Positions 38,393-49,616 of a stretch of 64,000 nt of DNA are shown here, one piece after another (position 1 is the stretch's first letter; every line of letters begins with the position of its first letter). The DNA lies in assembly GCA_002794775.1 (NCBI GenBank), contig NBAY01000005.1:744001-808000 (forward strand), in the 5' to 3' direction. Position numbers and translations under genes: made by a program. This DNA is from Porodaedalea pini. Taxonomy: Eukaryota > Basidiomycota > Agaricomycetes > Hymenochaetales > Hymenochaetaceae. The notes beneath the pieces were generated by a model that saw only the letters and a program-made list of their open reading frames with translations, did not search any database and was not told where the DNA came from.

Positions 38393-40578
38393 TTATTTCC
38401 TACCCCACCAACCTCCAAGAAGCGTGCTCAGTCCGCTTCCGCGAGGCGTATCAGATGGCTCTGGAGTCGCCGCTCGCTCAACTTCTTCCATCTTTGCTTT
38501 GACTACAGGTACGGGTCTAGATTCCGGTACTTTCGTTGCTGCTTCCTTCTTCATCTCGGTTCCGGCCCTTTGCTGCAGCTTGTCCATATCGAGCTGTACG
38601 TAGTTGAGTGCAATATCGAAGAATAAAGGCTTCTTGGATACGTCCTTCTCTGTCTTGACGGAACCGCCATTGTATGCGAACCAGTCGCGCTTAAATCGCA
38701 TTTCGTCAGCGATTAGCAACCGCTCCAGTTCGGTTATGATGTCGAGCGAGAGAGGGTAAAATGATCGCGAGACGGAGGCCGGCTGAGTCAACAGCATGGA
38801 CGAAGCTTCTCGGATGTACATATGAGAGCGCTGGCAGAGTGATAGAGCTTGAGCGTATTGCTTGACAGCCGCATACGACCGCGCCAGGTAAACACATCTG
38901 TACAAGTGATGTGTATTAAGGAATGCACTTTTTCTTATGAGTCGAACTTGTAACTAACCTTCGACTTTTAGTGAAAGCAAGGCGTGTCTCCACTGAGCTA
39001 GCAAGGTCGGGACTCTCATCCACAATACTCAAGCTTCGCATGTGGCTCAAGCTCTGAACGACTGTATCCAGCAGCTTTACAACCGCCGGATTTACTCGAG
39101 CGTCAGACTGATCACCGTCAGCTTTTGAACCCTTCGCATTCGTCCTTTCTGCACGTCTGCGCGATCCTTGAGACGACGTGATCAAAGCCGAAACAAGGGT
39201 TAGATCGCGTTCAACCCGCCGGGACAGTAACTGATAAACGATATAGGCGTGCAAAAAGTGGATGTCTCGTGAAATAGAACTGGAGTTCGCGGAGCTACTG
39301 GTTGTCTGGAGTATTATCACTATTCGTTAGCAACCGCATAGCAACGCAGCGCAGATGAAAACATACCCTTTGCGCCTCAACAAGTTTCCTTGATACTTCT
39401 TCTGCATCGCTCAGTGCCGCCAAGATCGCGTCGAAAGCAGCCACTCCTTTGCGTGACTTCTGGTGGCGCTTTCTTCCTCGCTGTTTCGTCTGAGCACTTG
39501 TGTCCAACTTGCCCACATCATCGTTAGCCCTAAGTAACGCTTCCGCTCTCTGCGCTTCCAATAGAACATCTACTAGCTCTGGATTTCGCACTGGCACGGG
39601 TTCTCCCTCCCATAAGAGAGCTTGCAAGCGCTTGCGCCCCTGCAGCGTACTGTCACCACGACCCTCTGTCCCAATACGTTCGAGTAGCTGCTCGTAATTC
39701 TCAACAAGTGTAGCACGTTGCTTTGGTGACACCTCCTCCACAATACGATCGATGTCATACGAGTTTTCTTGCCCGAGCTGGTGGGCACAATAACGGATTT
39801 CTGGGGATATTTCGTCCGAAAAAAGGGTTGCAAGTGCTTGATCTCTGCTGCTGTCGGCATATTCTGCCAATTGGTCAAGAAGATCTCTGGCGACACAGAG
39901 TTGATCCAAAGCATCCTCGAACTCATCCTTAAAACGCAGAAACCGACCACTGAGTATCAGAGTGTACGCATTGATCTCGAGCATGTTTTCTGCACTGAAC
40001 CGTTGCGCGGCATACAGGTTCTGGCAGTGAGAAAGCAGTTGTGTACACCAGTGGAGAGCGCGGCGAAATCGTCCTGTTGCACTGTGCCTCAGTGCTGCAG
40101 CGCGATCCTTGTTGGCAGGCTGCAAAGACGCAGTGTAAAGCTCCTGCGAGTATGACCATGCTCTTTCGGTCTCGAAGAGTAGCAACTGGAGACTGGATAA
40201 TGCGGGTTATGAGCGGAAAGGACTAGCTAGGATATAGTGCACTCACTGTCCAGCCTTGATGTTCTCGAGTGTAATTGGGGGCAGTTTCTTAAAATCACGC
40301 CCCTTGCCATGTGTCATCTTCAGTGAAGATCTAAGTCGATGGGTTCTGTTACCACAGTGGTTCCTGTCCAGCGTCCTTAAGAACCCAAAATTCAATTGTA
40401 GAAACACATAAGCGAACCTGTATCGGGTGAAATCGTTGTAACGAAGGCCGTATGCATTGCGATGCTCGTTGGCGAGCTGTAGAGCTTTATAATGATTCAC
40501 TTTGATCCAAGACAACCAGAAGAAAATGCACCAACCTCTGAATGAGACCGTATTGCTGTCGGCTTCGGCTTTCGACAT
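38393..40578 (-). CDS. SRP68: Signal recognition particle subunit SRP68
   Basis: RNA-binding, TPR-like subunit of the SRP, which targets ribosomes with signal peptides to the ER. Start at 40578 (MSKAEADSNTVSF). An RNA-binding N-terminal domain follows, with LANEHRNAYGLRYNDFTRYR (compare the family signature YRLRYNDYxRYR) and CGNRTHRLRSSLKMTHGKG. A long helical-repeat body follows, including ERAWSYSQELYTASLQPAN, RRALHWCTQLLSHCQNLYAA and RYCAHQLGQENSYDID. Near the C-terminus are AYIVYQLLSRRVERDLTLV and CVYLARSYAAVKQYAQALSL, and it ends LSTLLGGWWGRK, close to the SRP72-binding end of the family. About six introns. Divergent from GET3 with 208 bp between starts; both proteins act in delivery to the ER. 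Confidence 0.9.
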
Positions 40579-40786
40579 GGTGCTGCAAAGCAGGAGAGGC
40601 GACGAGAAGGTGACAGAATGTGAACGAAGGACGCAAGACAATTTGGATCGACGCGCCTCTCGAAGTCAATTGCAAGACGCGTCCACGATCCACGTCCGCA
40701 GAACATACATATAACTAACTCACTCACAACTTCTCCGAGTCTGTGTCACTTTTTCTATCGGCTTGGGCTCTCTCAACCTATCAAAC

Positions 40787-42223
40787 ATGTCAGAATCAGG
40801 GCTACTCGAGCCTACGCTGCAGAATGTCTTGGACCAGAAATCGCTGAAATGGATCTTCTGCGGCACGTCCCAACTATCCATATGCTCATTGCTCAATGAA
40901 TGGCTCATACTCTAGCTCATTTACGTAGGCGGAAAGGGTGGTGTTGGTCAGTAGATTTTACCTCCAACATAGTGTTATAATTTGACAATGTTCTAGGGAA
41001 GACCACGACTTCTTGTTCTCTTGCCATCCAGCTTGCCTCGGTAAGGGAGTCCGTCTTGCTCATCGTGAGTGCAGTGTTGCATACATAGTCTACAACTTTT
41101 TTAGCTTTCACGCAATTAGTCGACAGATCCTGCACACAATCTATCAGATGCGTTCGGCCAGAAGTTCTCCAAGGACGCGACGAAAGTCAACGGTTTCGAC
41201 AACCTCTCTGCTATGGAGATCGATCCTACGGGCTCACTGCAAGAGATGATCGAACAATGTAGGTTCTACGTTCTACAATCCCTGTCTATGTCTGACGTAG
41301 TCATCGCAGCGGACCAGAATGGCATGATGGGCTCCATGATGCAAGACCTAGCTTTCGCAATACCCGGCGTTGACGAGGCAATGGGGTTCGCTGAGATCAT
41401 GAAGTGCGTATTCGTCTCAATTAGCAGGATATTCCTGTTATTTACATAGACTTCAGACATGTCAAGTCCATGGAGTTCTCTGTTATCGTCTTTGACACTG
41501 CGCCGACAGGACACACGCTCCGCTTCCTCTCGTTCCCCTCTGTTCTCGAAAAGGCGCTCGGAAAACTCAGTACTCTGGGTAGTCGCTTCGGGCCCATGAT
41601 CAATCAGGTGAGCTCCATGCTAGCACACGGGACTGCTGCCTCACTGAAGTACGACAGATGTCATCGATGATGGGCGGACAACCTGGGACTCAAGAGGACA
41701 TGTTCTCAAAGCTGGACTCAATGAGGGCGATTATATCTGAAGTCAACAGCCAATTCAAAGATCCCGTACGCACGCATGAGCCGTCACCTCTACCTACAGG
41801 CTGATTTCTAACGCCGTTCGCAGGAAAAGACTACTTTCGTCTGTGTCTGCATCTCAGAATTCTTATCACTGTACGAGACGGAACGATTGGTGCAGGAGCT
41901 CACTTCGTACGAGATCGACACACACAACATCGTGGTTAATCAGCTTCTCTTTCCGAAGAAAGGTACGACGCTGCCGAATATAACTCATGAGGTCATCGCT
42001 CAATTAGACTGTTCCTGCACAACCCCTAGACTCGAACTGCGAGCACTGCCAAGTGCGATATAAGATGCAGCAGAAGTACCTGAACGAGGCGCACGAGCTC
42101 TACGATGAGTTTTTCCATATTGTGCGTTTGCCGCTCCTGACAGAGGAGGTTCGTGGCCCAGAGAAACTGAAGGAGTTTAGCAAGATGCTTGTCACGCCAT
42201 ATGTTCCTGAGACAGAGCGATAG
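40787..42223 (+). CDS. GET3: GET3, ArsA-type ATPase for tail-anchored protein insertion
   Basis: Homodimeric cytosolic ATPase that carries tail-anchored membrane proteins to the ER receptor Get1/Get2. Start [20 protein letters not shown]. The P-loop [16 protein letters not shown] is split over three exons. Other motifs are [16 protein letters not shown] (switch I), [34 protein letters not shown] (switch II), [25 protein letters not shown] (A-loop side) and the CxxC zinc site NCEHCQVR. The end is [17 protein letters not shown] at 42223. The first intron must use a GC donor (exon end 40862, acceptor before 40929) to restore FCGGKGGVG; all others are GT-AG. Eight or so short exons. The length of about 330 residues is normal. 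Confidence 0.94.
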
Positions 42224-42644
42224 CAGCATGGACTTCATGTCGAAGGCGGCATAATGGGCACCGATGCGTAGAGTAGCGTAGTGTAGTGACGAATGTTTTA
42301 TCAGACCTGCCATTTTCAACTCAGCACTTACAGTTACACTGAACTGGTGACACTCCATTCGACGAATGACAACACGCATTTTGTTATAATGGTACAGTAC
42401 AGGAGAGGCTATTAGCACTGGGAGTCACATCGCAAATACGACGAGGAACCAGGAAAGAAAGAAGAAAGCGGGATACTCCATATACTTAATTTTTATACTA
42501 TTGACAATGCCTGATGATGGAAGCAATATATATACAACTCGTGCCAGCATTTTGATGAACGTTGGAGGAGTGCAAGGACAATAACTTGAGCGATGTGAAG
42601 CAGACAAGAACCTATGCAAGAAATGCGAGACGAGAGAGAAGCGC
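42224..42644. other. Convergent intergenic region GET3 / YAP1-like
   Basis: 3' flanks of two convergent genes. No gene is recognised; short ORFs here lack family features. Confidence 0.6.
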
Positions 42645-44735
42645 CTACTTGGCAAGCAGACTGGACGAGCTACTCGCACTGAAAAGCCCGCTTTGCTGCT
42701 TCGTTTTCTTCTGCTTCTGCACGGTGTCCAGGATCTCTTGCATGCCAGTAGGTTCGATAACGACTTGACATCCATCGCATTTTGCCTTTGAGGCAAACTC
42801 AGTGCATAGTTGATTGATGTCGACGTCCTGCAACGAACAGTATCAGTCAGGTACGGCCTCTAGGAAAATTGTGCAATCTTACTTGATACTTTGGATCATG
42901 CCTTAATGTTCGCCATGCGCTCATTACTTCTACATTCTTCTCACTCTTCTGGGTCTTCGGCAGTTGAAGACCCTTGCAAGGCGGAAACTCTGTGCATGCG
43001 TCATTGTCGCCTACGCCAGACGCAGGAGGCGACGATGACGAATCTTCTGAGCCGGCCGATGTATGTCTCGGGGCGAACATCGACCCTCCCTCCTCTGCCA
43101 CGAACTTCGCGAGGTTCTCCCTCGTACACTTCTTTGGACCTGCGCATGCGCCATCCGCCGCGCCGGGGCTTGTGCCCCCTAACTGCGAAGACTGCGACGA
43201 CGATGACGATGAACTGGCTCCAGGAGTTGAATTGTTTGAGTTTGAGTTATGATGGGCCACAGGACTCAAGCTCGTGGAGGGGCTGGCCTTGGCTGCATTC
43301 ATGGGGTAATCCATCCCCGACCCATTAGCGTAAGAAGCACCAAATAGCTCGTCGAGGGAGTTTGTCAAGTCGAAGGCCTGCATCGAGTTGCTTCCCGAAC
43401 CATCCATGGAAACATCTGGCCAACCCGAGAATAAATGCTGTGAAAAGTCGAACGGCTGGCCAGGTTGAGAAACGCTCTGGCTCTGATTCTGGTGCGCAAG
43501 AGGATCAAACACGTCTGGTTCGCGGAAAGACATGAAAAGGGGATTGCTTGCGATCGTGGTATATGGTGTCTGTGAATGCACGGGACCAAAGCCGAAGTCC
43601 ATACTCATCGCATCTGCTGTTGCTGTCTGCTGTTGACCAGAATTGATTATAGTCAAGTTTTGTCCCAAGAAGGACAATTGGCCATCATTATTCTCGTTCG
43701 CGAAGACAGATTGAGGTGAGTCGTGAGTGGAGGCTGTAGCAGATGTAGTTGTAGATGGAGGTGAACTGAACAGGTTCATCGGTGTCTCCTGTTGCGCCTC
43801 GGACGAAGCGACCCTGTTCGCGTCTTTCTCCTTCGTCGAGCTGCTGCTTGAAGTCGACGCTGGAGCCGAAGCTGGTACGGAGAACGTGAATGAAGACTGG
43901 CGGAGGCGAACATTCTCGGATTGCAGTCGAGTGACAACCTCGCGAAGGTTTTCATTCTCCTGAACAGCGACAGCATTCTTCTCTTCCAATGCAGCTACTT
44001 TGTCCTCCAACTATGCGACAGTCAAACACCGATCAGCCAAATCGTCGATAAATCATCAAACGCGAATACTCACGTCCTTTACATGCTTTTCCTTTCGCTC
44101 TCGGAATGCTCGTTGAGCGGCACGGTTTTGCTCTTTACGTTTGAGAAGACGAGACTCATCCTGTATGTATATTGAGATGGTCTCGTCCATTCAACACGTA
44201 AACGAGTACACTCACTGCATTCGGGTTCCCCGTAGACTTGCGGCGAGAAGCCGAGTTCCTTTTTGACCCAGCTAAAGAAGTGTACATTAAACACGATAAG
44301 CTTGTGATGTATGAAGAAGAACGAACATGTATGCTGAGACTTATGAGTCGGTTCGTCATCCAGATCGTCTTCACTCGCTTTCCTCTTCAGAGTGAGGTCA
44401 TCATCACCACCCTCTTCGCTGTACCTACTTGAGCCTTCGTTATCAAACACACCGGACTCTCTGCGGGATCTCGAGGAGGTCGCTTCGTTCGGACTCGGAC
44501 TACTGTCGTCGCTTGGAGGAGATTCGACGGGCCTCGGAATCGGTAGGCGAGTCAGGTTCTGCGGGTTAATGTTCGTGGTTGGGAGCACAGCCTCCTTGTC
44601 ATTGTCAAGACCAGAAAAGCCATTATTTGCACCGAATTGTTTCTGGAGTAGAGCAATGAAGTCGTCGTCGGCGAGTGCTGGGAGGGAAGGAGGCAACGAC
44701 AAATCCCAAAGGGAACTGGCATTAAGAGAATCCAT
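42645..44735 (-). CDS. AP-1-like bZIP transcription factor (YAP1/PAP1 family)
   Basis: Redox-sensitive transcription factor. Start at 44735 (MDSLNASSLWDLSLPPSLPA). An acidic/Ser-rich leader is followed by the basic region LLKRKEQNRAAQRAFRERKE (NxxAQxxFR signature of fungal AP-1) and a leucine zipper (LEDKVAALEEKNAVAVQENE...LREVVTRLQSENVRL). A long Ser/Gln-rich activation region comes next. A cysteine-containing stretch (DACTEFPPCKGLQL) may be the n-CRD, and the C-terminal c-CRD is INQLCTEFASKAKCDGCQVV, the part that in Yap1/Pap1 forms disulfides and masks the nuclear export signal. It ends SSSSSLLAK. At least four introns; one splits the bZIP and one the PAP1 domain just before the c-CRD. Oxidative-stress regulation is inferred from family. 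Confidence 0.92.
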
Positions 44736-45978
44736 GACGTCGGTAGCTGAGGATAATGCTGTACGAGACTGACGAGGTAGGTGGTTGAGAGGGAAATGTG
44801 AGACGGTGCAGCCGCTGCTGCGTCAGTCGTGGATCTGCTGCTGACTGAGCAAGGTTTCGGCCCTCGGAATTGACAAAAAGATAGCTAGCTCAGCGTCGTC
44901 AACGATGGCGGCAGCGGCGACAACGACGAGCAAAGATATTCGAAGGCGATGGGAAGGACTGGCGGTGAGCTTGAGGGATGTGTACTTGTAGGTCGTGGCC
45001 AGAATGCAAGCCTCTACTACTCACCGACACCGTATCTGGCCGAGGGCACTGAGACACACGCAATCCCAAGCGGCACAGGCGGGCTTTGAATCTTATTCAC
45101 CTTCCATATATGGAAACTACGTAAGACCTCCGATGAGTCCGACACGCGTACGTTCAGTTTCGAGTCAATCTACATCGTACATTTATCTCAAGATATTCAG
45201 CTATATACTTGGATCGCCATGGCAAACATCCGGCGACCAACTTTCGATAAGATTTCCAGAACGATACATTCAAGATAAAAATAATGGTTCACTGACCTGC
45301 TAGCTTGACGGAAGACGACAGAAACTGCAAGTCCAGCTCTTCACAGCTCTTCACAGGGCCGTCAGCGTGGGCATTCCTCTCCTGGCTGCAGTACCGAAGC
45401 CTTTTCGGGGTTCTGCATATTGCGCGTTGATATTGATGGAATCAAGTGTCTCGTCGATGCTGTGGCCGACTAAAATGCCTGCTCCCGAAGTGACTCGACT
45501 CGACCTTCGCAGCCGTCGGAACTGTGTACATCGTATCGGGGTCCGACGCCGCGAGCGTCGGTCTCATCACATGACTTTTATTATTTCTGATTTCTCCGAC
45601 TTCCTCGCAGGTCACCCGTGCAGTAGTGGTGGGGTGGTGTCTGCTTCGTTACTCACTCTTTACGCTCAGACGACTCTTCGCAAGAAGTCTACCTTTCTGA
45701 TGGGATATTAATTGCCAGTTGCCCCTAAGGCGTGTTTGTCTTCCCGAAGCTTCGCTCCTCCGGCAATCTCACCCTTGACCGACCAACCGACATTCTTCGA
45801 CTATAAGTCGGTCCGTACTCTCCAGTAACACGAACAGCATCTGAGTCACAGATGATTCTAGGCAGATCCTATCCATTGTCTGCAGGTCATATACTACTCT
45901 CCAATGACTCTCTTAGCCAGTACGTCTTATTGACCAAGATGATGATGATGTCCGCGTCCATCGGTAGCCAGGGATCCT
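44736..45978. other. Upstream region of YAP1-like gene with possible relic exons
   Basis: No gene could be established. On the plus strand there is an ATG at 44905 (MAAAATTTSKDIRRRWEGLA) directly followed by a GTGAGC donor, and about 400 bp on a CTAG acceptor leads into LDGRRQKLQVQLFTALHRAV and a frame to 45711. This could be a short divergent gene or a decayed one. It matches nothing I recognise. The right part (45712-45978) shows nothing. Confidence 0.3.
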
Positions 45979-48900
45979 CAGTTTCACTCTAGATCTGGTC
46001 CTGGTCCAGCTCTCCTGGACCGAGATGGACCGAGCTGGATCCCGGACCGGACCTGGAAGTTACAGTACAGTAAATTGATTTAGCATTTAGCTACAAATCT
46101 TTGTTGTCAACTTCGCTATGGATCCTGACAAGCCTGCACTGCGAGCAGATAGTTCACTGAAAGATGCCTTGGAGAAGGACTGGGTTTATTCTACAAGTAC
46201 TGCTACAGTACTATGTTTCGGAGGAAGCCTTGTCTTCTATTGATGGGCACACGGTCTCAGAACCCAATACCGCGGGACGCACCAAAGCCGTATTAACATC
46301 GCAGCAGAGCATCGCGATTGGCAAGTCAACACACCTTGTGACCTCGCAAACAACGCCAGTGTAGTCAAGAACCGGAAGGTGGACAAGACAGACAATGGAT
46401 CAGCAAAGACAGTGGAAAGGCGCAAGACACCAGTCAAACATGCAAAAATTAACACTTCAAGTCTTGTGTCGAAATGACACTGCTGGTGGATGAAGAAACA
46501 AAGAAGCTCGAACTTGTTGCCTGTGCAACTCGCTGGGAGACATGGGAAGGCGTCCTTGAGCGTATGACTGTGCTACAAAAGGTGCGATTTTCATGACTTT
46601 CATTTTGGCTCGCAGATGTGGGTATGCAGATGAACACGCATCTCATTTGCTCCCTCGTTCGCTACAGCCGGTCAGTTGTTTCACCAGCACTGCGGACGAC
46701 TCATCCATGGTTTCAATAGTTTCCCGAGGTCGACCTCGATATGAGTTGTTCAGGTCCACGGAACTGGAGTGGGTGCTTCTCGGTCGCAAAATGGGTTGTT
46801 TCGTCCTCTTCTTTTCACCTTGGCCTCACCGTTGTCCGTGGCCAGCAAGTAGGCACGTTGACGATGGAAATCCATACCGTACTTTCCGTACAACAATGCA
46901 CCGGGAGCGGTAGCTGCTCCACTCGGGTTTCCTCCATCATGCTCCACTCAAACTGGCGCTGGCTGCACGAGACGAGCAGCTCCATGAACGAGCTGCTACA
47001 CCGCTAACGAGTGAGACACGTACCTGTGGCTCGACGGTGTGCTCTGCGCGAAGAGCTGTGCGCTCGACGGTGCCGACTACACCGGAACGTACGGTGTCAC
47101 GGCCTCCGGCAACGCGTTTACGCTCAAGTTCGTCACGAACGGTCCGTATTCTACGAACATCAGTTCGCGCGTGTGCCTCGATGGCCGACCAGAGCGACTA
47201 ACAGATGATCCATCTGAAGAACCAGGAGTTCCGAGTCACGTTTGACGTCGATATCTCGAGCCTTCCGTGCGGTTTGAACGGCGGGTCTGTCCAAGTTTCC
47301 GAACAACAAGGCGGTCGCGAAGTATGAAATTGGCTATTGTGATACGCAGCACCCGCAGGACATCAATTTCATCAATGGCGAGGTAGGCTCTCTTGTGTTT
47401 CATGTGTAAAAACCTATCGTGAGTGCCAGTTTATCCGCAGGCGAATGCGGAAGGCTCCGCACTGTCGAGCAACGACGAGAATGCCGGAGCAAGGCCAGTA
47501 CGGCCCGTGGTGCAACGACATGGACGGATGGGAGGCAAAGTCGATGGCGGCCGGCCGTCACACCCGCGTCTGCAACCTTTCAGAGACAAACCCGCAGCTC
47601 GGGCGCGTGCGACAGGAAATGCGACAAGGACGGCTGCGAATTTCAACTCGTTCCCGCACGGGTGACAGGACGTTCCTTGGCAAGGGCATGACGGTCGACG
47701 CGAACTGGAAGCTCACCCTCGTGACCTGGTTCGCCACCATCGACAACACGGCGATGGGCGCGCTCTCGGGATCCACCCGGCTGTATGTGCAGAATGGCAA
47801 GGGTGATGCAGTACACGAAAGTGAACATCCCTGGTATGGACGCGTTTGACTCGATCACGGACGATTTCTGTAATGCGCAGAAGACGGCGTTTGACGTCCG
47901 AGTCGACAGGTAGACTGAAGACGATGGGCACACCGATCGACTGGGGCGTCGTGCTGGTGATGAAGTGACTCCTGCAATGCGAGAAAGACGGGGTTCGACG
48001 CCAGTACTAGTCATTCATTTGAGTCTCAAGAGGCAATTAATATTGGCTATGGCCTTTTTTCAATGCATTGTTTTCTGTGACAGTGACATTTCTAGATTTC
48101 AGGTTCGATTCAGCAGGTGTTCTCATCTGAGACTGCTCCGACAGTCTTCAAGTTCAAAATGCTACCTGATTTTGGAGAATTCCGAGACGAACTGGAGCAA
48201 ATCAAGCGCAAGCCGGTCTTTGAATCATTAGTGCCCACCATCGATGCCGCCTTAGAGACTATTGATAAGCACCATGGCAAGGCAATGCGCTCATCAGCTC
48301 AAATTTGAAGTTGTTTGCATCGGTACGTATTCTTTATCTTCTACTACAAGCATCTATTTATATTTTATTAAATTTTGATCCGTGCTTAAAAGACGTGTTC
48401 TTCAAAGAGGCCGATGCTGTTACTGGCGCCGAGTTGGTCAACGAAGAAGCAGAACAACTTATGAACAAACTGGTGAGACTAGTAGAAGACGTGCTTGACT
48501 CGGAGTTTCGCATGCCACTGTGACAAGGCATGGCTGCTGCCGTCAATTCTTACTGACTGGAACCCTTTTAAAAGAAATATAGTCTGACAAGCACGAAACT
48601 GAGCCTCATTCAAGCCTGCGCTGTTCAGGTAGGCTCTAAATAAGTCCGTCAGCGGATATCACTGCTGGGAATATCAATAGAAGTCCTGCAGCTACTCCGC
48701 GGAACAAGAGCTCGTCTCCCGCTGAATCCGATGGATTGGGCATGAGGAAGCTACTGGCTGCAGCTGGATGAAGGCTATGACGCGAGAGCACAATACCAAA
48801 GGTGGCTAGAGAAGAGCTGACACGGTATCTCACTTGCGTCGAAAAAAACGAATGGCAGGTGAAAAGTATACATTTGTACAATCTTTACTTATTTATTCTA

Positions 48901-49215
48901 TTCTTACTTCTAATAGGGAAATGCTCTTCGTTACCCTATTCTTTCGTGTATCGCAAGAGACTACTTGGCTGTCCTGGGTCGCCTGTGCCATGTGATCGGG
49001 TCTTCTCAGGAGCAGGTCCGGCGGATACCAAACGTCATAACCGCCTTCTTCATGAATAATAAAGACGCACTACAAACACCTTCGCAAAAGTAATGTTTTT
49101 GTCTCAAGCATAAATAGAATTGATTTCAACTTCTTTCTTAATTTATGACTGGTCCAGGACCGGTCCGCCCCCGGACCTCAGGTCCGGTCAAAAAACGGTC
49201 AGTGTCGAACCAGCT
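45979..49215 (+). mobile_element. Degenerate hAT DNA transposon (left copy), carrying a nested GH7 fragment
   Basis: hAT-type transposase remains on the plus strand, with many breaks. An N-side block with the family-type motif CATRWETWEGVLERM lies at 46450-46590. A later block has LEQIKRKPVFESLVPTIDAA and DKHHGKAM (48150-48300), and the C-terminal dimerisation signature is GSPVPCDRVFSGAGPADTKR (48975-49035) ending LLHE. GGACC/GGTCC-rich subterminal stretches occur near 45990-46060 and 49145-49195, as in many basidiomycete hAT elements. The exact ends were not resolved. A GH7 cellulase relic lies between the two transposase blocks. The 3' half is repeated inverted at 55.0-56.1 kb. Confidence 0.65.
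46741..47970 (+). pseudogene. GH7 cellobiohydrolase fragment (broken)
   Basis: Clear remains of a family 7 glycoside hydrolase (secreted cellulose-degrading exoglucanase), spread over all three plus frames. Visible blocks in order: QQVGTLTMEIHTVLSVQQCT and [34 protein letters not shown], then [55 protein letters not shown]; a damaged active-site region reading CNDMDGWEAKSMAA where the family has E-x-D-x-x-E; CDKDGCEF; TFLGKGMTVDANWKLTLVT; and NIPGMDAFDSITDDFCNAQK. The last third of the enzyme is missing. Frameshifts, stops and loss of the first catalytic Glu make it non-functional. It lies between transposase blocks of a hAT element, and part of its tail is repeated at 56.1-56.3 kb. Confidence 0.85.
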
Positions 49216-49616
49216 GCTTAAGCCGCTGTCTAAGCTGACCAGGAAATCCAACAGCAACGTCCTACCCGGACCGCACCGTGGAAACTATACACAGAGCATG
49301 TCCTTGAGCAGACCGTCAACAACCGACCTCAGCCTGCAGATGTGACGGGTTGGCCATCTATCGAATCACGACTTTGGGTCGTCTGGTCGATGCCATTGCC
49401 TCACAGTATTCATTTGGTTCCGAATCGCGTTCGCGCGGCTACAGGCGGGACGCTCATGTTGTCCGATCCATCCGCACTAGTGCTCCTCCCTTTGCTTCCG
49501 AGGAAGATATAAGTACAACAGTCTTACAGGCCGTTGCGTTATTCTACCGCCCTCCGGTACTCTAACCTTATTCACTACGTCTCAAAGTCAACTCGCACAT
49601 ATACTCCACGTCAACA
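49216..49616. promoter_or_regulatory. Upstream region of left PhyH gene
   Basis: Contains a conserved short frame (49350-49565, MAIYRITTLGRLVDAIASQY) also found in the right copy (54824-54609) with several substitutions. It has no known domain and lies between the hAT end and the PhyH start, so it may be a leader region rather than a gene. Confidence 0.35.

Noticed and set aside
45367..45711. 114-aa plus-strand ORF
   Set aside because: No family features and Arg/Ser-rich composition; kept only as part of the uncertain region 44736-45978.
48095..48110. GGTTCGATTC resembling a tRNA B-box
   Set aside because: No matching A-box or cloverleaf stems nearby, and it lies inside hAT coding remains.
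49195..49215. CAGTGTCGAACC as a hAT terminal inverted repeat
   Set aside because: Its orientation does not pair with the candidate left end near 45979, and no 8-bp target duplication could be found by eye, so element ends are left undefined.
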